DNA of 64,000 nucleotides from Auanema rhodensis (taxonomy: Eukaryota > Nematoda > Chromadorea > Rhabditida > Rhabditidae): NCBI GenBank assembly GCA_964057225.1, contig OZ059900.1, positions 6,024,501-6,088,500 of the forward strand, in the 5' to 3' direction. Positions 1 through 13,468 of the stretch are shown here, piece by piece; position 1 is the stretch's first letter, and every line of letters begins with the position of its first letter. Position numbers and translations under genes: made by a program. A model generated the notes under the pieces. The model made no database searches. It was not told where the DNA came from and saw only the letters and a program-made list of their open reading frames with translations.

Positions 1-323
1 ATTATTTTTACAAAATGTTGATAACAAAATTCAATACAAAAAAAACATTTTTGATGTAGCATTGAGTAAGAAGTGGAACGGTTACATGGATGATATCTCA
101 AATAAACATTTAATATACAGTACGCATAATTGCATTACAGCATGTTTCAATCGTCTATATTATTCAGTAGTTTATGAAATTTCCTATTATTCTTACTTGA
201 ATATTCTATATAATAGTATTATAAAAGAGATAAATTACCAAAAATATTTATTAAAAACTAATAAATGCTATTTAGAAATATGATGCACAGTGTAAAACAT
301 TAAAGCTATTATAATCATTTGAA
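1..323. other. Downstream flank of the mboat-7 gene, no gene seen
   Basis: AT-rich sequence beyond the stop codon of the minus-strand acyltransferase gene. A 73-codon plus-strand open frame at 62-283 has no domain, no coding-like composition and no splice context, so I treat it as chance. Confidence 0.6.
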
Positions 324-2318
324 TTATTCTTGTTTGTTCTCCACTTTTCTTTTCGAATTTCTAATTCCAAGCTTTTGTACGAGCATATTAAGCATATAAA
401 TTGGAAAAACAATGAGTAACAGCCAATAGTAAAGACAGGACCAAAATCTACAAAAGAATGATTACGATATTGATACTTATTTGAAAATAAAGTACATACC
501 GATGAACATCATGGAAGTTTTTGAGTAAAAACCCTGTGGCTAACATATCAAAGCCTCTAGAACGTAAAGTTAACCAGTAAATCCATCTGAATACCGGATG
601 GCGATTTCCGTTTTTATCAGCAGGTATGTAACTAAATATAATACCATCCATAGCAAAGCACATAGGAACAATCAAGAATGACCTAGATAAATTATTAAGA
701 AAATAAAGCTTATTCAACCAAATTACATAAAATATCCAGCATAAGTTCCATGCCATAAAGCAGAAACGAACATGGTTAGCTCAGTTCTGAAAGAGAAATT
801 GATATCATTATCTAACGTCTACTGAAACTTAAAAACCTATATGCTTTAGAAGTTCTACCATAAACGTAAAGAGCAAGCCAAGTTTGTACTGATTTGTTCC
901 ATGCACGAACTCCATTTCTATATCCATCACTGAATTCAACCTAAAAAGAAATGAATCAAGCATTTGGAGGTTTTCAAAATTACCTGATAAATATCAAGAT
1001 TATCAATGGCTTTTGTATCAAATTCTTGTGTTTTATCAATCAGGAGCGCTCTGCCAATATTGCATAATCAAAAACAATTTTAAAGTAGAACTTACTCAAT
1101 ATTTTCTGTATCACGTGGCCCAACAACGATAGCTGGTTTGGATCTTGTTGGATAAATACCAATACCCAACGTTACACATATGCTCTCAGAAATCGCCCAA
1201 GCACTTTAATACAGAGCTGTTGAATGAAAATAGTTTCGAAATTACCTATAAACCCGCCCTCTGAATGCTACAAAAACAGCAGCTGCATAAATAAGATGAT
1301 AAAAGAAAGACCATGACAATATAACATCACTTCTTAATCCCTAAATTAATGAATAATGTATTTCCATGCTCAAAAACTCTTAAACCTACATCTAGTGGAA
1401 AGAAGTAGTTCGATAGAACAAACATGGGAACTGACCAAAATAGTCTCTTTAATCTCCAACTGATTTCATTTATCGGGGAAACTTCATTTTTCAGTAAAAT
1501 TGTGAGAGAATCCATATACATTGTGTATGTGTAATATGGTCCTCAAAAAAGTTCTCATTCAGTCTCATCTGAGTTACAAGTATGGAAAGTACCTGTGAAT
1601 AATCCACAGAAATGATACAAGTAGTTGAAAATTTCGAGCATATTAGGCTCGCAAGGAATATAGCGAAGCGGACGAGATTCTTTGTCTGTTTTAGCACCGT
1701 TTTTTATGGCTTTTCTCTTGTCAGATATTTCAAAAGATATTCCTACTGCCTAGAATCAATCAAAATGCACCTTTTCATAATAGTTGAAAGATGAATTTTT
1801 CAAATTTTGACAATGCTTACGCGAAGTGTCATTATAAGTTGAACAACATTTGTATGACTAGCTAGTTCAGCTACGTCAATGTATAAATGAAGTACACGTA
1901 GCAATATTATATAACAAAAAGATCCAACAAAAACAGTTAACGGTAATATTCTGTAAGAATCATTATAATCAGGCCGAACTATACTTCACTTACCTATTAG
2001 GAACAAATTTTATGCATATAATAGTGAATATTGATAGAATTAATGAATAAACTATCTTTTGTCCTGAAAAAAAGTGAAAATTATGAATAAAACCATTGAA
2101 TAATAAGTACCAATCACTATGAAGACTAGAAGAAGGCCAATAAAGCCAACAGTATGTTTTAAAAGAAATTCATTACGCACGACTCGTAATAGCCATGATA
2201 ATCCAAAAGACAGAAACAATATTCCTAGAATAAACAGCAGGTAAACCTATTTATGCCTGAGGACTGGCTAACCTGCGTACATCCAATCATCTCTGGACAG
2301 TAAGCCAGAAATATTCAT
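324..2318 (-). CDS. mboat-7: MBOAT7-type lysophosphatidylinositol acyltransferase, multi-exon
   Basis: Membrane-bound O-acyltransferase of the MBOAT7/LPIAT1 type, which in animals esterifies polyunsaturated acyl-CoA to lysophosphatidylinositol in endoplasmic reticulum-type membranes. The assembled protein starts MNISGLLSRDDWMY and is about 470 residues, close to the human length. Diagnostic stretches are FTGPYYTYTMYMDS (human FRYRTYYDW region), RAWNKSVQTWLALYVYGR with the family's conserved Asn, and TMFVSALWHGTYAGYF with the catalytic His. The end matches too: WIYWLTLRSRGFDMLATGF corresponds to the human WVHWFLKMRAYDYMCMGF region, and the tail is basic. It has many hydrophobic segments. Introns are mostly about 44-60 bp; the first two have GT and TTTATTCTAG or TTTTTTTCAG ends. 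The ATG was chosen because the first exon reads directly into it. The nearest gene upstream is the ETS factor, about 1.9 kb away. Family is seen; exact acyl specificity is inferred. Confidence 0.9.
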
Positions 2319-4213
2319 GGTGAATTATCCAAAATGAATAAATTGAAACATTTGAAATTATTTAAAAAATACATAAAAAAAGAGAAAACACAATTGTATT
2401 GATAGTATGTGAGCAAGATGCTATTTTCTTCTAATCGATCTGCGACAACCACAACCGCGACTGCACAACATGGCAAATGGCATTGAACCAGCGCTATTGT
2501 AGTCAAATTGAAATAATCAATTTGACCACCTCGTCATTGACACTCTCACACAGTGGACACTTTCTTTTGTAATTCAAAAAACGGGCGCTATCAGCCTTGA
2601 CTAGTGGTCAATCTATAAATTCTTTGGAATACAATTTTTCTAATCAATAAATGAACTTCTATATATATAAATGAATATATCATATCAATGTATTTTATCT
2701 TTGAAACTTTGATCGATTTTTTCTTGAAAAATTGATTTTGACACATGTGCACAGCAAAGATTCACAGACTGGCAGTGAAGGAATGCTATATAGCATAGTT
2801 TTTATATTTGAGAAGATTTCAAATAAAGATTAAAGAGATGGCTGATGAAGATGGATTATAATCAATAATCATAGTTACAATATTTACCAAAAAATATATG
2901 TATATATTCTATATTGATGATACTTTCCAATTAAAAATAATTAAACAAATACTTTGATATATAATATTTATATAATTTAATTATTATATACTGTAGTATA
3001 TAATATATTTATATATTCATATATAATATTAGTATTAACAATAAGTAATGTGTCTTTTTTATGAATAAAACTCAGAAAAACATTGTATTTGAAACATTTT
3101 TTATAAAATTTTTGTCATTACATTTGAAATATTAGTATACGGTATTACAATACGAAAGATTATCGACGTTTTGATGTTCACTAATGAATGAAGCTAAACG
3201 AGATATCTACAGGTCATTATAAACTTCAAACTACAAAACAACAAACATCATTTGAGCAGAAGAAGGGTTGGGTAGGAAAAAAACAATCATAGGAAATTAA
3301 AAAAAACAAATTCACTTAGATAGGGTGGAGAAGAGAGAGATATAGAGAGTAGGAGATGAAATAAGGAAGTTTCTAAAAGGGGGAAATATACAAATGAGAA
3401 AACGGGATCCGTAAATTAAAAACATAGACATTTGAAAAAAACCATAAAAATAATAATATTAATAAAATAGTTATTTAACAATGGTTGGGACATTATTCAT
3501 GATTTTTTAAAATACAATAATGGAAATGCATGGCAATTACGAGATCATGAAGATGAAGGAAATGCTATTCAATACAACATAAAAACTTTTTACAATTTTT
3601 TTGTTGGTTAAATAATATCTATAATCTATATATTGACTTTCATATATGATCTGAAAACAGTATAGAAATTTGGAAAACATGTAGAAATCTGATTGATCTT
3701 GATGAGTTGATTTAACAATCAAAGCAGAATGGGCTAAGAGTAACAAAATGTTATACATGTATGAAAAGAAAAAAGAATGGAAGATTGAAAACCAGAGAGA
3801 GAGAGAGAGAGAGAGAAGTAAAACAAGAAAAAGTATAGAAAGAGAGAAATAGAGCGAAAATGAAATTACAAAGAGAAAGAAATATAAGGAAGAGAACAAG
3901 GTGCATCTTATTGGCTGTTAATACTTATAGAAACAAATACGGCTTGAACAACAAAAATTTTGACTAGAAACACACTCATATAGTTAATATGATTATCAGC
4001 TATTCATAGGTATACGTATATATTTGAAATTTATATACATATATAGATTTTATGTATATGGTAATAGAACATTCTTAAAATCTTCTTATTTCAATACACG
4101 AACATCCATTGTAGCGCTTTTCTTGCTGTCTTTAATTTTTTTTTGATATTTATATAGGAATGCTGCCCGGAAATTATTGTATGTCACATGTTGCAACCAT
4201 CATCTTATAATTT
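2319..4213. other. Intergenic region, mboat-7 promoter side and ETS gene 3' flank
   Basis: No open frame with coding character. The 200 bp next to the acyltransferase ATG are less AT-rich than the rest and probably carry its promoter. The remainder is A/T-rich with TATA-type runs near 2.9-3.0 kb and a (GA)n tract at 3794-3817. A 120-codon minus frame at 3537-3899 is a translation of this low-complexity sequence. Confidence 0.6.
3794..3817. repeat. (AG)n microsatellite
   Basis: About twelve uninterrupted AG dinucleotides on the plus strand. It is one of several GA tracts in the window (others near 21.3, 21.4, 24.25, 30.35 and 59.46 kb). Confidence 0.9.
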
Positions 4214-7200
4214 TTCTAAAAATATGTTAGCATAAGATTTCATTTATTTTAATATATTATGCTTACACATGTTAGATAGTTCATTCTTGTAGGCGCCGGG
4301 CCCAAACTTGTAAACTAGCTTCTTTGGATAAATTCCAGTTTTGGGTACAGGCACAAGAATTTGCTTTTCATAATACGTTCTGAAAATAAATTAAGATTAA
4401 TTAATTATTTAACAAAGGGTATGTATACCTCATTGCACGTGAAAGCTTTTCATACGTCATCTTATTATTCTTTTTTCGCTCCCCCCACAATCTTGCAAGC
4501 TTTTCGGATTCAACAATTCTGAAAACTCCCTGAATTGGATCTTCCCATCTGAAAAAAAATACAATTTTTATCATTTAAATGCTCAGTTTTGTAGTTCTAC
4601 CTTACGACTGAAGGGCATGTCTCTGGATCAGTTAAAGCATCTTTTATAAATTCCCATAACTTGTTTCCTTTTGTATGTTGAGAACGCTTTCGCGGACGAC
4701 CATCCTTGTTGATCTTTATTGCTCCAGTTTCTTTTTTGATTGATTTAGCTGAAAGTGAATAAATTTTGTATTGAATGAATCAGGGCTATCGTTGATTACC
4801 TTTGTACGATTCGGCGTAAGGATTACGATCAAGGTTATTGGCAGGCAGCTGATTGATTTGAGGTTGTAAATGGGGAGCATTGGGAGTTGAACTACTATTT
4901 GCATTAGATTGTACTCTATTCAAATTATTAACACCGATTCCTAAATTAGTAGATAAGTTAAATGGAAATGGTTCACGAATGTGTGACTCACCTGCTGTGA
5001 AAGCAACTCCTAACTGATGTAAAGCAGCTGATTGTGCTTGATTCATAGACAAGCCAGAATGATTTATGACAGACATGGCATCCATTGCATTTTTATTCAA
5101 AACCGCAGCTACAACAGCTTTAGCGGAATCATGAGCTGAATAAGATAGCTTCTTGTTTTCCACCGATGCAACGCGATCAGCAACTGATGTAGATGGCATA
5201 CATCCTGATGTGGAAGCTTGTAATCCATGTGATTGAAATAGGGAATATGACGAGTCCGTTGAAGTTGTCGGAATACGCTCATCAATACTTTGCATTGGCT
5301 GTACTAATGCTGTTGGTTTCACAGAAGACATGAACGATGATTGCTGCTGGATTACTGATATAGCTAATGGATCAAAAGCAAAGGCAGATGAGTTAATGGA
5401 ATTTCCACTTTCTTCTTCTTCTGAGTTATATTTGCGCATAATATTGTCTATCAAGGAATCTTCTGAAATTTGAATAGTATTCATAATTGTATTGAATTTT
5501 GAGTTTTGTATATTCAGTTTAAAAATTATATTGTACAAACCTGACAACATCTTTTTTAATTCCTTGAAAATGAGTGAGCCATATTGTGGATCACGTTCTA
5601 GGAACTCTTTCTCGCTCATACAGATGAGTTGTTGTCCTGATACTGATGATATCTAAAACAAGTAATTGATCAGAACATTTATCAAGACAGTTTCATACTC
5701 GATGCATGTTCATATCTTCATATGGAATTGCATAACGTTTTGCAATATCAAATAAAAATGAAACAATGTCTTCGACGCGCCATTCACAAGGCTCTTTCAC
5801 TCGAAATCGAACTAAATCAACCCTGAAACATAAGAAATTGTATATAAGCATTTTTATAAACAAGAATCAAAGTTTAATATTCTGCAAAATTGAATAAGTT
5901 GTTGTCATCACATTTCTGCTTGGTTTCGATTACAGGAAAACAAAACATCTGACTTCATTAGTTTTTTTACAAATTGAAAAACATTGTTTCACTAAATCCT
6001 CAAGAGGTTTTGAAATAAAAGTTTTAACGTATTTTTAAAAAAATTTTGCTGATTCGTTGCTCGCATAAAGCTTTTGTTTCCGTTGCAATCAGTAAAAAAG
6101 AGAAAACACAACTTGTTGATCACTTTTGCACTTTTTGGATGTGAGCAAAGAAAAATAAATGTTTTAAGCTTTGCTGTTATATAATCTTACCTGTCATTAT
6201 TTGGTATTGGCTTAAGAGGCGTTGTGAGACTAGATCTCAAAATAGTATTGCCGCCAATTCGGTTAAGAAGTGCTGGCATTGCTGCGAAACCTGGATGTAA
6301 AACAGGCGTTAGGCAAGGAGTTGGGGTGACAGTCGGAGCTACGAAAGTGAATGCTGACGTGTGCGCTGAAGGCAAATTTGCTGTTACCGATTGTGCTAGT
6401 TCAGCAAGTCTATAACAAACTGATATAATATATAGCTTTGTATTATTAATAGATAATGAACTAATTTTCAAAATGTCAACATGACTGAAATTTCGAAAAC
6501 GACAAGTGAAAATGAAAGGCGTAATCTAGAATTAGTGCAGGAGATAGAATGAGAGATTGGGTTTAAATTATTGATTCATTTTGATAGAAAAAAATGTTGA
6601 CAGCATGTTAAAACATTGATCAAAGACCAGGAAGAGCATCTTCAAAACTTTGAAAAGCAAGTAACTTACACTGATGGAAGATCTGGAGACCGTCGTCTAA
6701 GCCAATCCTCTAAGTCTGCTTGACCAAATCCGGCTCTTGGAATCAGAGGTGCTGGACAAGCCAGAGCCGGATTATCCTGAAAGCATTATATTTATGATAT
6801 ATACATCTTAGCATCTTCAGCGTATTATATTTTCAAACAAAAAAGTGATAAAAACACATTATATTTATATATATATATATAAATAAAAAAATATATATGT
6901 ACATTATATATGTATAGATTTGTATTTGATTGAGCAAGCACATGAAAAACAACTTTCTATAGCAATAAGAAGTGGAAATGATCAGCTAAAATTGTTTATA
7001 ACTTTATATGTTTCTATCTCAAGTGCTTGCTATATGTAACGTGTTATTCAAAAGATGTGTATTCTGAACATGCATGGATTCTGAATGAGAAACAAATCCA
7101 ATTTTGTTCGTAAATTATTTTGAATTGATTGTTTATGAAAGAAGCAGAAAAAAAAGGGAAAAAAACATTTCTCCAAACCCCTCACAATGGAAGAGAAAAA

Positions 7201-10200
7201 ATTTGGATATGTCGATGAATTGACGAAACACAGGTACATTTATAAAAAATGTATTTGCAAGTATTATCCCATGTGAAGCGTACACACAAACAGTCAATAC
7301 CAAATAATACAAATTATCGTGTTATTAGATAGATAATTAGTATTATTTTTTTCAAAATGTTCTGCTAAAATATTGAAGAGCAAAAAAAAAGCATCGACAA
7401 AGCAAAAATTAGAATTTTTTATTTTGGGCATATTATTTATCGTTCTTTTATTCTGTCTGTTCTCAGCTGACTATGTAAATAATTTGTTATTGTGATGGGT
7501 GCCATAATCAGTGTAATAATATATAAATATATATCTATATATATATGGCATATGAAACTGATTTTATGATATTATATGATATCAAATACAAAGGCTATTC
7601 CCTCATTTACAATATATTCCATTACTTAACTTATAATTATGAGCTTATTTTTAGGATTTTCTGATTAAGTCAAGCCGTTTGAATCACACAAAATATGAAA
7701 TGAGAAAAATCAAAAGATTAAAGAAACATCTCATAAAATAATAATTTAACTAACATGCATTATGCATTACCCTCAACTTATTCCAATTTTTTTTTATCAG
7801 AAAAAGGTTTTAAAAGCAGTTTTTGCAACAAATCTCAACTAGTAGTTTGAGTGGTTTTAATGAAATAAAAATATTTTTGTTTCAAAAAGAGAGCAAAAGA
7901 ATAATGAGGTGGAAAATGATTATGGCAAAAAACGAGTAAAAACAGAATGCTAGGCTAGAAAAGAAAGAAACAACAAAAAAAAATAGGGAGCTATAAGCTG
8001 TTTAAGAATATAGGGTTACAGCAGAGCCAGAATGGAAATAAGTAATGTTGCGAATTTTATTTATAAAATTTATATAATATCTAGTGAAACTGAATATTAC
8101 TCGAGGAAGTGGAAGCAGCTGAGAAAAAAGGAAATGAGGAAATAAAACGGAAGTATGACGATAATTCTAGTGTGAGGGAAAAAGTTGGAATTCTCAGAAT
8201 ATGAATTGCAATTCCTCTTCGTCTTGCTAGCCCCATATCATCCCTATTGAACAAAAACCCAGCTGAGATGACTTTGGGTCTTGCTTCTATGGCTGCTTCC
8301 ACGGCTGCTGCTGTCACGCACATTGAACTCTCTGAGCGAGCACGTGGTAAGAGAGTATAACAAAGTAAGAGAGGTAGAGAAGATGGGAGAGGAAGATTGG
8401 AAAGAAGCAGAGTGAAGCCACATGAGCAAAAGAGCTTGGCTCGCCTGCAAATCGATTCACATCGGCTATGCTGAAAGAGAAACGGAAAAAGATAAGGGCA
8501 CATTAAGAGAGAAAAGGGATGTTGAAAAAAAATATAATACAAGAATAATGTAGAAAAAAAGAACAAAAAAAAACAAAAAAAAAATGAGAGAAACGAAGAT
8601 TGAGGCAAAATAGGCGGTAGTCATGTTTTTTCTGAATCTACCTCAAGCTTATGCTATTTCATACTTCATATCTGTTCTATGTTCTCTCAGCATGTTCTGT
8701 TCTCTATTCTATGAAACACGCTCAAGATTTAAACCTACTCGGCTGCTTTTGCGCTCTCTTCATTCTCTATTATCTTTTTTTATTTCAAATCTTTTTTTGT
8801 GCTCCTGCCAGCTGCGGCCGTGAACAGGAAAAGTCACACAACTCTCATAGTTAACTTTTTTCTTCTCTACTATTTTCATCTATTTGAACAAATCTATGCC
8901 CGTCTAACGTTGCTACTATCTGACTATTGTTGACATAATACATCGAGAAAGGTAGAAAAAAGACGCTTTTTTTACTTTGAAATATATTCGCTCAAAACTT
9001 AAAATAATTTTAGAAATATCATAGATTAACTGGTATTGAAACCTAACTGCTCATTGATCCTGTCATATATATTTCTCAGACTTCAATACATGTTTATATC
9101 AGTTATTTCTTTACCTACACACTGTTTCTTATGCTGTTTTGCATCAGCTTTTCATGTCGTGTCATCTTTTTCAAGATAACAGATCTATCTTTTGAAGTTT
9201 GATGTTATGTAGTTCATATGCAAAATGCAATTCAAGCCTTAGTTTCAGAAACAACATGCTATACGTAGAACTATTTTGTTCACAAATTTAAGTATTGAAA
9301 TAAAAGACGATATCAGATACATACAAATTACTAAAAATAAATTTAAATTGGGATGAAAAGATGAGGAAGGAATTTTTTTTTCAAATATAATTGAGCCGTT
9401 TGTAATTTAGCTGTAAAAATACAAAATGTTTCAAAAGAACTGAATACAATGTTGATATCCTCTGTATTGCATACTAGTGCAACTGCAGACACAGGTGTCA
9501 TCAAACAGAACACAAATGCTTCAATTGATTGGCTCTCATTCCAACAGATTATCTAGTGATTTCGATGAAAATATAAGAAAGACAGAGGAATATTTGCGAA
9601 AACAAGAAGAATATATGAATGTAAATGTTTTTTATCAAGATTATTAAATTCATTCTAAGTAGCAAAATAACTTAAAATGAATCATTTTGGAAACGCGAAA
9701 ACAGAATCGAATGTATAGGATGATAATGGTGATATCATAAGCAGCGAGAAAAATGATAGTTATGGGAATACGCAGAATTCAACGAATAATGATTGATTAT
9801 AGCGTGAAGACACGCATCTGAATTTTATCGAAAAAAATCAAAAGAAGTATAATATCTATAAAAGATAAGAGAGACTAAACAAGGAGAATCAGAGCGAGAG
9901 GTAAGAAGAAATAGTGAGAATATGGCTATGCTGTAATAGAAGACACGCAGTGCGCTTGGGCAAATATTTTATAAAGACTAGTGACGAAAACGGGAGAAAA
10001 TGCATAGGCATACAGTCAACAGTTTCTTTATCGACCCCCCGACTTAGCAAGTGGCGGAGTTAAAAGAATGGAAGAGTGGGCAATATCGAGTAGATGGTGA
10101 GGAAAAGATGGTTAGCGATTGATGCGAGACCAGAGAGGTTTGATCTTTTTGTGTGTATAACTGTGTGGTTGACACAGCTATTGGTTGCGAGTAGAGAGAA

Positions 10201-13200
10201 GATGATGAGACAGATGAGTGGTAGAGAGCGACAGAGAGGAGGGCAAACGAGTGAGATCGAATGAATTGAAAGGTGCGACAAGGCGAAGTAGACGTTTTGA
10301 GGTGCAAGAAGATGAAAAGTCTTGATGAGAAAAAGATACTGGAATTGCTAGAGGTGAAGTTAGATTATAGATATAAAGAAATAAGATATGAACAGTAAAA
10401 AGGACAAAGAAATAGGCTGAGAATCGATGGCTTGAATATCGGAAAAGAAAAGTTATAGGGAAAAAAGGCGACGTTTGCTTTCTTACTCTATGCATACAAA
10501 TGCACACGGTTTTAAATTTTGAAAAATCACATCCGTCAGAGACATATACTGAAAATAGGGTCATGTTGTCAAAGTGTTTTGAACTAGCAGAGTTACAGTC
10601 ACTTTTGAAATATGGGAAATGATAACGACATTATAAACTAAACAAGAGGCAAGTCATCAAAGCAAAATAAGGCTCAAAAAATCCAATATATTCAGATGAT
10701 AACAGGATTTTTATGGGTACTTTTAAGACTCTAGAGAGCAATATGTACTAATTGTTTATGTTCAAATACTGCTGGAAAAGTACTAAACGAACTTAGCTAA
10801 AGAACTACTAAACAAAAGTCCTTATGTTATTTTCATGACGAATTCAATAGAGAAAGGAATCATTCAAAGTGTATTTTGAATTAAAACAAAATCAATAATT
10901 TCATAATAGTTTGATATAAGATAAACAAAAATTAGTAATCATCATTTGTAATCAAAATTTAGAAATAAGAGCATCTGAGAATAGAAAAAACGGGAATGCA
11001 GAATTATCAAAATTAATAATCTGCCAACGCTGGTTTATGTTTTTTTGCTGCTGTTGACAATTTCTTTTATTTTATTTCGAAAACTAGAAAAGAATTTAGT
11101 GATTATATGGACTACTAATATGAAATGGCAACAAAAAATCAACGCATATATGATCATTTAAAAGTTTTTATGCGAATACTGAAAAAATAAAAGACAAATA
11201 AATGTAAATAAACAGTATAAAGACTATAACAGATGAAAATTTGCGGTTTCTTGTTTAGTAGTTCAATATTTTCCATGCAATACCGTTTTTGATGGGAAAT
11301 TATAATGGGATACGGGAGAGGTGAAGTAGAAAAACTAATTTATGTCTTTTAGACTGGGGGCATTAAATCATGAATAGCAGAAAATGTGTGACGCAAAATA
11401 TTCAAACGGAATATTCAATAAATGATATTCAGAAATATGTGTGAGAGTGTGTGTTACTGAATTCTGTTCAAAATTGATGGGTGTGGAACAGTTGGAATGT
11501 TGCCGGTAACAAACGAGAGGAAGTTTTACAGGCATCAAACATCGATTGTTTCTAACCTTCCTTTTAGCATTCATACAATCAACCAAGTCTAACAAGATAG
11601 GAACGCGCGTCGCACAACATTGAAAACGAGAAACATGTTCAACCGAAACATATCACTTTTTTTCAAATTTCGAATCATTTCTGTTGCCTACATGTCATTA
11701 TAAAATCGGTTGCTAACAATGTTGGTATTTGTAACAAAAGGATAGAAGCAGATTTGAGAACAGAATATTCCTTACATCCTCAAACTAGTGTACTGAATTA
11801 GCTTTGTTTCGTCAGATTCATCCTCCACGTTCATAGAATATAACTTCAATTGTATCGAATTTCGTATTCAGAGAAACATAAAAAAACTATCATTGTATGA
11901 ATATGAAACAATATCAAAAATCAGAATCAAATTTGAAGTTATTTTCAACTTTTTGATTTGAGAGAACAAAAATAATAATAATTTCAATTTCGTATGTATC
12001 GACGGGGATTTTCGTCATAGATGAAATTTACTTGCTAATTACAACAATATCAAGTCGTCTGAATTTCAAAAAAAAAAAATTATTACTGTGAAAATAATTT
12101 GTTTCCTTTTGTCTATAATTACCAGCTGTCCTACAGCCCAGTAGCAAAAACAATATGAGACGAATTGATACTTGTCAAGTCTCAGTAAATAATTGAAATA
12201 TTAAGAAAGGAATGTTAGAATATTTGTCATATTTCAAATCATTAAGTCTATAAAATATTATCAACGATATTACTGACTTGAACTTTCTCTTGTTTATTCA
12301 TAAAATAGACAATTTGGCCAAAAAAAAACATTCGTTTATAAAACCGTTGAGCAAAAGAGATATAGAAGAAAGTTATAGTGTTTTCTTTTTTTCTTTTGTG
12401 AGACAGTTATCAGGTTTTTTTCTGTCTGTGTAAAAATATGGCACATTATTTTTTACAAAACCCCATGTAAGTCTATCTATCGTCTGTAATCAGGTTTTAT
12501 TTCTTTCTTTTTTGAAGCTTTTATGGCAAAACTTCATTTTCATGTGACATAATGTCTATCAAGAATGATCTTTGTCACTCTGGCTCTTATTCATATTTCT
12601 GCTTCCTTCTTCCTTCATTATCACTCGCTTCCTTGTTCTCATACTTTATCATCGTATATGGCTTTTATGCTCTCATTATTCTTATTTTCCTAAGTTTCCT
12701 GCAATTAACTCTTGCAATAGGTGAAGCTAGTTGAAGAATTTATATGTATATATACCTACGTATAGGTCTATATTCGAAAAACAGTTATTGGGTATATTCC
12801 TATCATAATGGAAAATAGGCAAAAACGAGGTAATAATACGGAAAACTGTATTATCTTATCTATAGCATAGCCGCAAACTGGGCAATTTAACTGCGAAATA
12901 ATACGTGGATCATTTTTCATAGTCATTCAAAAATGTCGTAAATTTTCAAGCAAATGAAGAGAAAAAGAGGTGAACATGAAATTTCATCAATCCAACGGAA
13001 TTTTATTCAAAAATACATATAATGCAGTAACAATTGCCAAAACCGTATGCTATTTTATCTGTCTTTATACACTAGCTCATCCTCTATGTTCACATTGCTA
13101 TGACTTACTGGCTCTACGAGTACACCACCAATTACGTTAAAAGAGTTTTTTCAAAGTTTTTTTTAAGTTATACAAATACACGATGCACAAGAAAACAGCT

Positions 13201-13417
13201 TAAAGTTCAAAAATTACATTATATTCGCTGTTACTTTTCATGTTTTGAGGAAAGTTAATGATTGTATTCAAACTCTATATGCAAAATATTTTGTTATTTC
13301 TAATACATTTGAGAGATGATAGTTACTGATTATATTTAACAACTCTGACGCATGTATATGAATGAAATATTTATAAAAAATGCAAAAAGAACTCACATTA
13401 TGTAGTGTCCAAGCCAT
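4214..13417 (-). CDS. ETS transcription factor with Pointed (SAM) and ETS domains, ESE/ELF3-like
   Basis: Sequence-specific DNA-binding factor. The Pointed domain spans exons at about 5.82-5.54 kb ([20 protein letters not shown], then [20 protein letters not shown]). A Ser/Asn/Gln-rich linker follows, then a basic GRPRKR patch and the ETS domain ([57 protein letters not shown]). The winged-helix recognition stretch and the WGxRKK/[12 protein letters not shown] signature are intact. Pointed followed by ETS and the wording of the ETS domain fit the ESE/ELF3-EHF group; SPDEF (C. elegans ets-4) is the alternative. Coding exons lie at 13397-13417, 6670-6776, 6191-6409 and 5699-5822, then from about 5.66 kb down. 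The start is the ATG at 13417 (MAWTLHN): it directly follows an in-frame TAA, its GTGAGT donor is in phase with the exon at 6776, and no ATG lies in between. The stop codon appears split by the last intron. Confidence 0.85.
4216..4266 (-). other. Predicted terminal intron splitting the ETS gene stop codon
   Basis: After KNELSNM the sequence reads T|GTAAGC...ATATTTTTAG|AA, an intron of about 51 bp with good ends. Splicing joins T and AA into TAA. If the intron is kept, translation adds five residues and stops at TAA 4244-4246, so the protein barely changes. Confidence 0.5.
5463..5540 (-). other. 78-bp intron without stop codons (possible exitron) in the ETS gene
   Basis: Canonical GTTTGT...TTTCAG ends interrupt the codon after the Pointed domain (KKMLS|EDSLID). 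The length is 26 codons and the intron holds no stop in the coding frame, so retention would add 26 hydrophobic/Asn-rich residues and keep the ETS domain in frame. Confidence 0.6.
6777..13396 (-). other. Large first coding intron of the ETS gene (inferred)
   Basis: About 6.6 kb between the GTGAGT donor at 13396 and the TTTCAG acceptor at 6777. It is AT-rich, with purine runs on the plus strand. A less AT-rich island at about 8.23-8.47 kb is open on both strands (see the candidate exon entry). Otherwise I see no gene. Confidence 0.5.
8231..8354 (+). other. Candidate exon, either strand, unrecognised
   Basis: On the plus strand a frame from an acceptor-like TTGCTAG runs to a good donor (CACGTG|GTAAGAG) and encodes an Ala/Ser-rich segment containing [16 protein letters not shown]. 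The opposite strand is open over the same bases, and that frame (within 8081-8608) also looks coding-like ([19 protein letters not shown]). Base composition is well above the surrounding AT-rich DNA. I recognise no domain and found no clear partner exons, so this may instead be a conserved regulatory island inside the ETS intron. Confidence 0.3.
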
Positions 13418-13468
13418 TTAGAACTTAAAATAAGCAATATCGAGAGCCAAGACCAGAACACATATCCA
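13397..13468 (-). other. Exon with the ETS start codon and end of a uORF
   Basis: A 72-bp exon between ATTTTTTTTCAG and GTGAGT. It contains TTC TAA ATG GCT TGG: the uORF stop touches the start codon of the ETS protein in the same frame. The last seven codons (MAWTLHN) join in phase to the exon at 6776. Confidence 0.55.

Noticed and set aside
8081-8608. 175-codon minus-strand frame taken as one gene
   Set aside because: Both ends are Phe/Leu/Ser low-complexity from purine-rich plus strand; only the central part is kept as a candidate exon.
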